From: JANMZR01 sp040385875
Lineage (GTDB): Bacteria > Bacteroidota > Bacteroidia > Cytophagales > Spirosomataceae
Reading direction: 5' to 3'
Length of the DNA: 12,904 nt
NCBI GenBank assembly: GCA_040385875.1
Contig: JAZKGO010000121.1
Coordinates: 1-12,904 of the forward strand
Shown here piece by piece: positions 5,593 through 12,904 of the stretch. Under the pieces are notes generated by a model that was not told where the DNA came from, did not search any database, and saw only the letters and a list, made by a program, of their open reading frames with translations. Made by a program: the position numbers and the translations under genes. Each line of letters begins with the position of its first letter. Position 1 is the stretch's first letter.

Positions 5593-7259
5593 TGACAATT
5601 ACCGATAGCCTTTTGGGAATAGATTACAGCAAATATGCTTGCAATTTGTCGGTAAATGGAATGCCTTTGCCTTCAGATTTTCAGTTAATTTCAGTTCAAA
5701 TCAAACAAGGTTATCAGTATATATCATCGGCACAAATAAGCCTGAAACAGGAAGTTGGATTTGGCAATCCTCTAACAATCAATCCATTAGGAATGCCTTT
5801 TGCAGGAAATAAATTGAGTATTAAGGCTAAATTAGATTTTGATGAAATAGATATTTTTGAGGGTACGATTGTAAAACACAAATACAAAAACTCAAAAAAT
5901 GGTACAAGATTGCAAATTATGGCAAAAACGAAAGCAATCAATTTGGCAATCAATATTAAATCGGAGGTTTTTGCAAAGCAATCGGACAAAGAGGTAATAG
6001 AAAGTATAGTACAAACCAATGGGTGTAGCCTGGAAGCTACCAACTTAACTACTGAATTTATGGTAAAACATAGCCAATTGGTTAAGAATGAGATTTCAGA
6101 TTGGGATTTTATCAACTTAAGAGCTGAGGCCAACGGCTGTTTTGTTTTTACCGAAAAAGATAAAGTATTGATTGATAAACCCAAACAAGCGCTTGACCCG
6201 ACTGCCATAATTCCCGTAAAATATGGGGACAATATTTTTGAAATTGAGATGGAGCAAGATGACAGACTTCTGCAAATTGAAAATGAGATTATCAGTTTCA
6301 ATTTGACCTCATTGAAATCTGAATCGGTGAAAGAAGATCCAATTCTTCCTTCACCACCCGCCGTTCCAATTAAAGGCAAAGTGGCTGAAAACAACTATCG
6401 AACCTTTAATGATCTGGAAGTCAATGACTTATTGAAAGCCAAAACGGAATTAAAATCGCTTTCAAAGCTTAGTGGATTGGTACATATCAAAGCCAATTTG
6501 ATCGCTAAGGTGGGTGGTACATTGGATATTTCGGGCTTCAATGATTTGGTGGATGGCAAATTTATTATCACTGCCATCACTCATGATTATAGTGAAGGGG
6601 GTTTTAGTACTTATCTACAATTTGGGCTTAACCATCAGAGTTTCAAAAGTCGATTTGGATTAAAAACCGAAAATTTAAACCCCACACTTTTGACAGGCAT
6701 TGTTACACAACTACAAGATGACCCTGACAATTTAAACAGAATTCAAGTAAAAATTGCCAATTGGAATCATGCTCAGGAAATGCTATGGGCCAGAATATCA
6801 ACCTTTTATGCTGGTGATAAATATGGTTTTTTTATTTTACCAGAAGTTGGGGATGAGGTATTGGTAACATTTATGGGTAACGATTTTGATGTTCCTGTAA
6901 TAATTGGGTCAGTTTTTTCCCCTGCCAAACCACCACATACTCAAGCTAAAGACGATAATCAAGAAAAGGTATTTATCACCAGAAAGGGAATGAAATGGGC
7001 TTGGAACGATGAAAAAGGTACGCATGAGATTTCGACAGCAAGCGGTAATAAAATTTTGATTTCTGAAGAGGAAAAGTCAATCACTATAGAAGATGAAAAC
7101 ACGAATAAAATAGTGATGAATGATTCTGAAATAAATATGACAGGGAGTAAAGATATTAACATTAAGGCCAATGCAAATATAAAAATTGAGGGCGTAAATA
7201 TTGAATTATCAGCCTCAGGGATTGCAAAAATAAAAGGTTCGATGGTTCAAGTGAACTAA
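5592..7259 (+). CDS. VgrG-like spike protein (Pvc8-like)
   Basis: A 555-aa spike protein that as a trimer forms the central hub and needle. Residues 1 to about 350 correspond to the gp27/gp44-like hub, with the strand LSIKAKLDFDEIDIFEGTIV (75-94) and SDWDFINLRAEANGCFVF (169-186). A gp5-type OB fold spans about 366-446, with GIVTQLQDDPDNLNRIQVKI, the diagnostic WARISTFYAGDKYGFFILPE (399-418) and VGDEVLVTFMGNDFDVPVIIGSVF. The C-terminal 100 residues are short alternating strands (GNKILISEEEKSITIEDENT, KDINIKANANIKIEGVNIEL) typical of the triple-stranded beta-helix needle. The protein ends at the needle, with no effector domain or lysozyme insertion. It starts inside the stop of the preceding gene. 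A 63-base spacer separates it from the PAAR gene. Confidence 0.96.
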   Translation: MTITDSLLGIDYSKYACNLSVNGMPLPSDFQLISVQIKQGYQYISSAQISLKQEVGFGNPLTINPLGMPFAGNKLSIKAKLDFDEIDIFEGTIVKHKYKNSKNGTRLQIMAKTKAINLAINIKSEVFAKQSDKEVIESIVQTNGCSLEATNLTTEFMVKHSQLVKNEISDWDFINLRAEANGCFVFTEKDKVLIDKPKQALDPTAIIPVKYGDNIFEIEMEQDDRLLQIENEIISFNLTSLKSESVKEDPILPSPPAVPIKGKVAENNYRTFNDLEVNDLLKAKTELKSLSKLSGLVHIKANLIAKVGGTLDISGFNDLVDGKFIITAITHDYSEGGFSTYLQFGLNHQSFKSRFGLKTENLNPTLLTGIVTQLQDDPDNLNRIQVKIANWNHAQEMLWARISTFYAGDKYGFFILPEVGDEVLVTFMGNDFDVPVIIGSVFSPAKPPHTQAKDDNQEKVFITRKGMKWAWNDEKGTHEISTASGNKILISEEEKSITIEDENTNKIVMNDSEINMTGSKDINIKANANIKIEGVNIELSASGIAKIKGSMVQVN

Positions 7260-7322
7260 AATTAATTGGCAATTTCCGATTAGTAAACCAAAAACAGGAA
7301 ATCGTAAAACAAAAATTAATCA

Positions 7323-7492
7323 ATGGCAGCAGCGGCAAGAATTACAGATTCAACAGCAGATGGAATGATTACTGGTGCAGGTGCCCCAACCGTATTGATT
7401 GGAGGAATGCCCGCAGCTATTGTGGGTGATATAAGCACACCAGTATCCGGAAATATTCCAATGCCGTTTGCCATTGGAAGTACTACGGTATT
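7323..7492 (+). CDS. PAAR spike-tip protein, 5' part only (Pvc10-like)
   Basis: Fifty-six codons are visible before a run of N. AAAARITD (residues 2-8), APTVLIGGMPAAIVGD (21-36) and the final IGSTTV (51-56) are the first PAAR repeat and the beginning of the second. PAAR proteins cap the VgrG needle with a sharp metal-stabilised cone, and the position straight after VgrG agrees. The visible part has no His and no Cys. Positions that often read HGG and CP in relatives are ADG (residues 12-14) and STPVSGN (38-44), so some usual zinc ligands appear to be missing. The C-terminal 40 or so residues are lost in the gap. The ATG at 7323 follows an A-rich leader. Confidence 0.85.
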
Positions 7493-7592
7493 NNNNNNNN
7501 NNNNNNNNNNNNNNNNNNNNNNNNNNNNNNNNNNNNNNNNNNNNNNNNNNNNNNNNNNNNNNNNNNNNNNNNNNNNNNNNNNNNNNNNNNNN
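7493..7592. other. assembly gap of 100 N
   Basis: Exactly 100 undetermined bases, a length often used as a placeholder for a gap of unknown size. The flanks are the 5' part of a PAAR gene and the 3' part of a gp25-like gene. Completing both at usual family lengths would need about 250-300 bases, so the real gap is probably longer than 100. The reading frame stays open across the N only because N cannot encode a stop. Confidence 0.97.
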
Positions 7593-7853
7593 GGCGAAAG
7601 AGTTATGCAACCCAACTATGGTTCGGCAATGAAATCGATGATTTTTGAAAGTATAAATGAGCATTTTAAAAGCTATATGCGAATGGTTTTGGTACGTAGC
7701 ATCACATTATATGAAGCCAGAATCAAACCAATTGCTATCGATTTTTCGGCAGATGATTCACTTGAGGGCCGCTATCTCATGCATTTGGAATACATGGTTT
7801 TGGAAACCAAACATCGATTCAATTTTGTGTTTCCATTCTATTTAAACAATTGA
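7593..7853 (+). CDS. gp25-like baseplate wedge protein, 3' part only (Pvc9-like)
   Basis: Eighty-six codons and a TGA stop remain after the gap. GERVMQPNYGSAMKSMIFE (fragment residues 1-19) is the signature of the T4 gp25/phage P2 gpW family, followed by a helix (NEHFKSYMRMVLVRSITLYEARI) and paired strands (PIAIDFSAD, GRYLMHLEYMVLETKHRFNFVFPFYL). This protein helps form the baseplate wedge core and starts sheath polymerisation. Family members are usually about 130-145 residues, so roughly 50 N-terminal residues are missing along with the start codon. The downstream J-like gene begins six bases after the stop. In Photorhabdus the gp25 gene comes before the PAAR gene; here the order is reversed. 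Confidence 0.9.
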   Translation, partial: GERVMQPNYGSAMKSMIFESINEHFKSYMRMVLVRSITLYEARIKPIAIDFSADDSLEGRYLMHLEYMVLETKHRFNFVFPFYLNN

Positions 7854-7859
7854 TAATCA

Positions 7860-10800
7860 ATGAGTAAACTGATTTCAAATATTCAAAATTACCCCTTATC
7901 TGAAGGATCGGTAGCGCTGAGCAATAAAATGTTGCTAGATGATACTTTTGCTCTTCAGGAAAATGAACTAAAAGACTATTTCAAACAGCAACTTGAGTTT
8001 TCAAAAGATATTTATTTTTACAATAACTTAGGTACCAATACTAATCGGTGGTACGATTTATTGAGTAAATCCAACCTATTTCAATTTTCCAAATTTCTCA
8101 GCACTACAAGTGAGGAGCTACATCATTTTTTTATAAATCTACCCCAAAGCAATCACTTTAACAGCGATGTTGAACTAAGCCAGGCTGAGTATGAAATATT
8201 AGGCTATCAAAAGTTGCAAATATTGCAATACTTATTTTGGTTTTATAAAATTATAAGTGAGTCGGTTCAGGACGAAAATCAGGATCAAGTGCAGTCTATA
8301 CTTAAATCGGATCCAATCAGTAAATTATTTATTCAATTTGGTGCTTTGACAAATGAATGCCTATTTGATGGAACGGTTTTGATAAAAGTTGCCAATAGAA
8401 AGTCGGCTGAAAATTTGAATGAAATTAAATTTCCAGAAATTGAATCTGCTTTTGTTGCAGACTTAAATAACTATTACAACCCAAGTTTAATAGCTGGTAA
8501 TCAAGTACTTAATATATATGCCAACAAATTTGACAAAATAAAAGCAGCCAATGAATATGCCTATTCAATTTTCAAAAATCTTTTACAAATTCATCAAACA
8601 TTCAGTTATTGGGCCAAGTCAAAACTGACTGAGTTTACAGATAAAACCGATACAAATCAGCCACATATTGCGCTTTTGGTGGCATTTTGTAAGCTGAAAA
8701 TGCTCTATGATGCTCGTTACAATCAGCTGATACATAGCCATACCAGTTTTATTTATAGTGAAATATTGCAGCTCAAAAAGCAAGTGGTTTTGCCTGATAC
8801 AGCTTTCGTAAATATTGAATTAGCGAAAAACATAAACAGCTTCCTAATTGAAAAAAATAGCTTATTCAAGGCAGGTAAAAATGCTGATAATCAGCCAGTT
8901 TACTATCAATCTAGCCAACAATTGGTACTGAACGCTGGGAAAATAGCCCAATTAAAATCAACTGTGAGGCTTCAAAAAAATGGTGAATTGATGGCCATTA
9001 CCGCCACTGATGAGGCTTCAAGTACCGAGTGGCAAGTCAATGATGCTTGGCTGCCTTTTAACGACATCAGTCAAAGCCATACAGGAATCGCAATTGAATC
9101 GAAGCTATTGTTAGGAGTCGAGAAAAAGGGAACCTTAATTGATTTTGAATTTACCTTTGACCATAACGTACCAGAAGCCGATGATTTGACAGATAAGTTT
9201 TCAATTTCATTACTTTTGAAAGATGAGACCGAAGAAATTTTAACCATAACCAATGTAGTAGTTGATGACTACATTCTGAAGATAAGTGCAAAACTTGAAA
9301 AAGATTTAAAAAACTTAAAAGAAGGTATCAATGCGAGACTAAAATTGGTATCACCCAGTAAAAACGAGCAAGAAGACGAGGTATTCGAAATTTTGTATAA
9401 GTATTTATTAAGCGAGCAAGTTGGGAAAATTAAAGTAAAAATGAATCAAAAGGGTTTTGCACCCATTAAAATCGAAACGACAGCCGGCACAATTGATGGG
9501 CAAACAAGCTTTGCTGCTTTTGGTAGCCAATCATTAGCTGGCTCGTCGTTTCGTATTCACCATCCATTCATAAGATTTGCAGAAGATATTGATATTCAAA
9601 TCAATTGGGCTGAAAAGCTCAAAGAAAAATCCATAGGAGCAAGTGTAAATTCAAAAGTGGTCATAATCCCAGGTGATACGGATCAGTCTTTGCTCAATGA
9701 TATCAATGTAAATCAGCCTGTTGGTTTGAGAATCAAAATTGCCAGTGACCTTACTTATAAAGTCACTTCCACTAAAAAATCCAACAACAGAACAAGTACA
9801 ATTGAAAGCACTTTACCGAGGGTACTTACTATTAAAAATATAGAGTTATCGGCTGATTTAGAAGAACTTGTCTACGAAAAAGAGAATACAAAAACGATCC
9901 TTTTCAAAGAAATATATTATAACTCTTTTCAATTTATTCGCTCACTTCGAATCCCTTTTACCAATAAAAACAAACAAAAAATACGATTGCATGAGCGCCA
10001 CAAAAATCTAAGAATGCGATTTTTAAGGCTGCATTATAATAACCAAACAGCCCACCTATACCCATTTGGAGAGCTGAAAGTTCATAAAAATTCAGGGCTA
10101 ACTTTTTTACCTGATTATTCAATTCTTGGTTTCAATGACTTTGATGCCGATTTATGTATTGGACTTACCAACATTATCCCAGGCCAGAGTATCAGTCTAC
10201 TATTTGAAATAGCCAATGAAACTGCTGAGCAAAGTGAGCGTGAAGCCAAAATATCATGGTTCTTTGTCTCTGAAAATAATTTTTTGGCAATTGAAAATTC
10301 AAAAATATTTGATAGTACCCATAATTTTTTACAAACTGGTATTGTTCAATTGAGTCTTCCAGATATTGCCACAGTCAATGACAGTATTTTTTATGGAAAA
10401 GATACTTATTGGTTAATAGCCCGCTGCAATACCAATTACGATGTGGTGGCTAACATCATTTCAGTTAAAAACAACGGTCTCGCAATTTCTAGACTTTTCA
10501 ATGATCAAAATCAAGAGGCCAAAAAATCTGTGGCACCTGCTACAATTGAGAACATCTATCCAAAAACAGCCAATATTAAAGCCGTTACACAAAATACACC
10601 CTCACAAAATGGAAGGGAAATTGAGCCAGATAAGCATTATTTTTGGAGAGTAAGTCAGCGACTACGGCATAAAAGTAGGGCAATCAATCAATGGGATTAT
10701 GAAAATTTAGTGCTTGAAAAATTTTCAAATATCTATAAGGTAAAGGCACTCAACCATGCCTACTTTGATTCCGTTGAAAATCATATTTTGGCCAAACCAA

Positions 10801-11285
10801 CCCATTGCATAGTTTTACTGATTCCACATTTTGTGGTGAATAATCAAACGGCTAATTTTCAGCCGGCTATTCCACTTTCAAAACTCTTGGAAGTAAAGGA
10901 ATATTTATTATCAAAAACTTCCGCCTTCAATCAATTACAAGTAGTTAATAGTCAATGGGATGAAATAAAAATAGAGGTTGAAGTGATGCTTAACAAAGAC
11001 ATTCTAGACTTACCTTTTTATCGTGAGAAACTAAACGAAGACTTAAAGAAATTCTTTTCGCCATGGGCCTTTGAAGGGAGCCAAACGGGAAATTTAGCCA
11101 ACAAAATGTATGCAGCCACCTTAGTCGATTTTATAGATGAATTGGCTTATGTGCATCATGTTAAATCATTGAAAATCCTAAAAAACGAAGTGGAAGTATT
11201 TGACGAAATGGTGGCAAGTAGTGAAATCCATTTTTTAACCTCGGCAATAGAACATACTGTAACAGTTTGTGAATATGATAGTTAA
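7860..11285 (+). CDS. large baseplate J/gp6-like wedge protein (Pvc11-like)
   Basis: A 1141-aa protein that I assign to the baseplate J/gp47-related wedge proteins of eCIS (Pvc11 type), which in T4 terms correspond to gp6 and bind gp25. The N-terminal 70 residues (ENELKDYFKQQLEFSKDIYFYNNLG and the following W-Y-DLL) resemble the start of Bacteroidetes homologues. The middle is a long stretch of beta-rich domains. The best evidence is the C-terminus: YFWRVSQRLRHKSRAINQWD from residue 927, then DYENLVLEKFSNIYKVKALNH, a hydrophobic strand HCIVLLIPHFV, EIKIEVEVMLNKD, and the end domain KFFSPWAFEG followed by ATLVDFIDELAYVHHVKSL, which is the usual J-protein tail. No signal peptide or membrane segment is seen. 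It overlaps the next gene by 11 bases, so the two wedge partners are probably made together. Confidence 0.88.
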   Translation: MSKLISNIQNYPLSEGSVALSNKMLLDDTFALQENELKDYFKQQLEFSKDIYFYNNLGTNTNRWYDLLSKSNLFQFSKFLSTTSEELHHFFINLPQSNHFNSDVELSQAEYEILGYQKLQILQYLFWFYKIISESVQDENQDQVQSILKSDPISKLFIQFGALTNECLFDGTVLIKVANRKSAENLNEIKFPEIESAFVADLNNYYNPSLIAGNQVLNIYANKFDKIKAANEYAYSIFKNLLQIHQTFSYWAKSKLTEFTDKTDTNQPHIALLVAFCKLKMLYDARYNQLIHSHTSFIYSEILQLKKQVVLPDTAFVNIELAKNINSFLIEKNSLFKAGKNADNQPVYYQSSQQLVLNAGKIAQLKSTVRLQKNGELMAITATDEASSTEWQVNDAWLPFNDISQSHTGIAIESKLLLGVEKKGTLIDFEFTFDHNVPEADDLTDKFSISLLLKDETEEILTITNVVVDDYILKISAKLEKDLKNLKEGINARLKLVSPSKNEQEDEVFEILYKYLLSEQVGKIKVKMNQKGFAPIKIETTAGTIDGQTSFAAFGSQSLAGSSFRIHHPFIRFAEDIDIQINWAEKLKEKSIGASVNSKVVIIPGDTDQSLLNDINVNQPVGLRIKIASDLTYKVTSTKKSNNRTSTIESTLPRVLTIKNIELSADLEELVYEKENTKTILFKEIYYNSFQFIRSLRIPFTNKNKQKIRLHERHKNLRMRFLRLHYNNQTAHLYPFGELKVHKNSGLTFLPDYSILGFNDFDADLCIGLTNIIPGQSISLLFEIANETAEQSEREAKISWFFVSENNFLAIENSKIFDSTHNFLQTGIVQLSLPDIATVNDSIFYGKDTYWLIARCNTNYDVVANIISVKNNGLAISRLFNDQNQEAKKSVAPATIENIYPKTANIKAVTQNTPSQNGREIEPDKHYFWRVSQRLRHKSRAINQWDYENLVLEKFSNIYKVKALNHAYFDSVENHILAKPTHCIVLLIPHFVVNNQTANFQPAIPLSKLLEVKEYLLSKTSAFNQLQVVNSQWDEIKIEVEVMLNKDILDLPFYREKLNEDLKKFFSPWAFEGSQTGNLANKMYAATLVDFIDELAYVHHVKSLKILKNEVEVFDEMVASSEIHFLTSAIEHTVTVCEYDS

Positions 11286-12904
11286 CAACGAAAATATAGA
11301 CGAAACCATATTACCAAGCACGTTGGAAAACTTCACCCTGCTTAGGGAAAAGGCTATTGCCTATTTGGAGCGTTCTGCGACTGGCAACTGGACAGATTTT
11401 AATGTGCATGACCCAGGTATTACCATAATGGAAGCCATTTGCTATGGCCTTGCGGATGTAGGCTTTCGAATGAACTTTCCAATGGCTGATTTGCTGGTGG
11501 ACGAGAAAGGGAATTTACCCCCAAAATCATTTTATTATGCGAATGAAATTTTACCCAATCATGCGGTGACAATCAATGATTTTCGTAAAATTTTAATCGA
11601 CTTAAACTTAATAAAAAATGCCTGGATTACACCATTATTAACTGACAATGAGGCCATTCAATTAGACTATGAACCCACTTATTTTTACAAAAAAGAGGGA
11701 GTTTTAATCTTTAAACAGCAGGTAAAAGACCTTCCAATTAGTCAAGCAGAAAAAACAGAAATTTTAGAGAACTGCAAGGTATTTGTGAAAGGACTTTATG
11801 CCATCAATATTGAGTTTGAAACTCAGCCTATTTTAGGAAATATTGACAGTGGTGAAACCTTTGAAGGCATTTATGAAAAAGATTTTTTTGGGGATATCTA
11901 TTATGACATTAAAAATTGGAATGAGCTGATTAATAACAAGTTAGTACTAAAAAAAATTGCAGACACCTATACTATTTCACCAAATGCAATTACAATAAAT
12001 ATCCTTAATTCTCCCAAAAATAAGTTCAATAACAGTGATGGCAAATTGGATGAAAGGGTGCTCTCGGAGTGGTACTATGACTTAGAAATTATCATTGATG
12101 CTACCACCATTTTTACTTTGAAAGAAGTTCTTTTTCAACCCTATCTTCAATCAAAAAAAGGGATTTCTGGTAAAGATTTAAAGAATATTCTAACAAAAAA
12201 TAGTTTTGTATTCTTCAATACTTGCTTTTCAAAAATACAAGCATTGTCAGAAGCCTATTCACAAATCCAGACAATCGTAAATGCCAATAGAAATCTGTGC
12301 GAAGACTTTCTTCCTCAAATCGGTGCTATTCCAAGTATAGAATTTCGAATTTGTGCTGATATCGATGTTGAAAGCAAAGCTGATCTCGAAACTGAAGAGG
12401 CGATAATTTTCAAGAAAATTGAAGAGTATTTATCTCCAACCATCCCATTTTATACTTTCAAAGAGTTGGTCGAAAAGGGAATGCCTATTGAGGATATTTT
12501 AGAGGGGCCGTTATTGAGTCACGGCTTCATTTTAGAGCAAGAGATGGGACCCAACTCTTTCCAAAATACAACTATAAATTTATCTGATATTATCAATGCC
12601 ATTTACGAAACTGAAGGCTTAATCAACTGCAGAAATGTTCAGATACATTTGATTGATGAAAATGGAAAGAGTATAGAAAATGCAAATAATTGGGAAATAA
12701 AAGTACCGGATGGTTTCAAGCCAATCTTGAACAAAAGAAAGAGTAAGCTTCTTTTTTACAAAAATGGATTACCACTTTTAGCGAATTTTAAGGAAAGCAT
12801 TGTTAAACTTAATATACTGAATATCAATAGTATAAAGCAAACTAATTCGAAAGTTCCTGCACCAATATTCAAAAATAGTTATCGTGACCTTGCCTTGCAC
12901 TATT
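11275..12904 (+). CDS. Pvc12-like baseplate wedge protein, 3' end outside window
   Basis: An open frame of 543 codons begins at the ATG at 11275, inside the end of the J-like gene, and continues past the window edge without a stop. The N-terminus has the hallmark of Pvc12/Afp12-type proteins: NFTLLREKAIAYLERS (residues 19-34), WTDFNVHDPGITIMEAICYG (39-58) and LADVGFRMNFPMADLL, matching the family pattern W-T-D-x-N-x-HDPGIT-x-x-E-x-x-CY. The remainder alternates strands and helices with no motif I can name. In PVC and Afp this protein pairs with the Pvc11-type protein to form each baseplate wedge. The 11-base overlap implies translational coupling. No other ATG lies nearby, and the overlap start includes the conserved N-terminal helix, which supports it. 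Confidence 0.9.
   Translation, partial: MIVNNENIDETILPSTLENFTLLREKAIAYLERSATGNWTDFNVHDPGITIMEAICYGLADVGFRMNFPMADLLVDEKGNLPPKSFYYANEILPNHAVTINDFRKILIDLNLIKNAWITPLLTDNEAIQLDYEPTYFYKKEGVLIFKQQVKDLPISQAEKTEILENCKVFVKGLYAINIEFETQPILGNIDSGETFEGIYEKDFFGDIYYDIKNWNELINNKLVLKKIADTYTISPNAITINILNSPKNKFNNSDGKLDERVLSEWYYDLEIIIDATTIFTLKEVLFQPYLQSKKGISGKDLKNILTKNSFVFFNTCFSKIQALSEAYSQIQTIVNANRNLCEDFLPQIGAIPSIEFRICADIDVESKADLETEEAIIFKKIEEYLSPTIPFYTFKELVEKGMPIEDILEGPLLSHGFILEQEMGPNSFQNTTINLSDIINAIYETEGLINCRNVQIHLIDENGKSIENANNWEIKVPDGFKPILNKRKSKLLFYKNGLPLLANFKESIVKLNILNINSIKQTNSKVPAPIFKNSYRDLALHY

Noticed and set aside
5714..6394. A 226-codon open frame on the - strand
   Set aside because: It lies wholly inside the VgrG gene. 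Its translation is a low-complexity Leu/Ser/Ile shadow of AT-rich coding DNA, and the + strand product has clear family motifs.
6870..7259. A toxin or enzymatic extension on the VgrG C-terminus
   Set aside because: The tail after the OB fold is only the short repetitive strands of the needle; no additional domain or catalytic motif is visible.
7261..7320. Nested inverted repeats in the VgrG-PAAR spacer (7261-7267 with 7314-7320, and 7272-7277 with 7297-7302)
   Set aside because: The arms are only 6-7 bases and AT-rich, with long unpaired stretches and no T-run. This is within chance for this composition.
7323..7853. A single 176-aa protein with PAAR and gp25 parts
   Set aside because: The link is made only of N. 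Both halves are incomplete copies of families that are normally separate genes.
152..12904. A prophage or a standard T6SS
   Set aside because: No head, packaging, integrase or lysis gene, and no membrane-complex or ClpV gene, is present in the window. DUF4255, DUF5908 and Pvc12-type genes are eCIS markers.

Overview
The window is AT-rich and reads on the + strand throughout. It holds most of the structural part of an extracellular contractile injection system (eCIS), the phage-tail-like weapon family that includes the Photorhabdus PVCs, Serratia Afp, the metamorphosis-associated MACs and the Bacteroidetes T6SS-iv/AlgoCIS machines. The low GC, strong preference for TAA stops, A-rich leaders with almost no Shine-Dalgarno sequence, one TTG start and a single large sheath gene all suggest a Bacteroidota host. 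Genus cannot be read from this sequence.

Layout. An AT-rich leader with an inverted repeat and a possible promoter (1-151) precedes the cap/terminator gene (pvc16-like, DUF4255, 152-736). Next comes a 384-aa protein I do not recognise (751-1905), then a 74-base spacer with a hairpin. The body genes follow: sheath (1980-3779) and two gp19-type tube proteins (3804-4238, 4257-4697). The spike and baseplate genes come next: a 54-aa DUF5908 protein (4708-4872), a Pvc7-like tube/baseplate connector (4930-5592), the VgrG spike (5592-7259), the 5' part of a PAAR tip gene (7323 to gap), the 3' part of a gp25-like wedge gene (gap to 7853), a 1141-aa baseplate J-like protein (7860-11285) and the first 543 codons of a Pvc12-like wedge protein that runs off the end (11275-12904).

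A run of 100 N (7493-7592) falls between PAAR and gp25. The reading frame happens to stay open across it, giving a false PAAR-gp25 fusion.

How the parts work together: VgrG tipped by PAAR forms the spike. gp25, the J-like and the Pvc12-like proteins form the baseplate wedges around it. Pvc7 and the second tube protein join the hub to the inner tube of the first tube protein. The sheath wraps the tube, and the Pvc16-like protein ends the tail. Parts expected in a complete system but absent here are the tape measure, tail fibre, AAA+ ATPase and toxin cargo, which presumably lie downstream. Points that depart from the textbook pattern are the unknown gene between cap and sheath, a large helical insertion in the sheath, a Pvc7-like protein without a recognisable LysM domain, and a PAAR tip whose visible half has no His or Cys.
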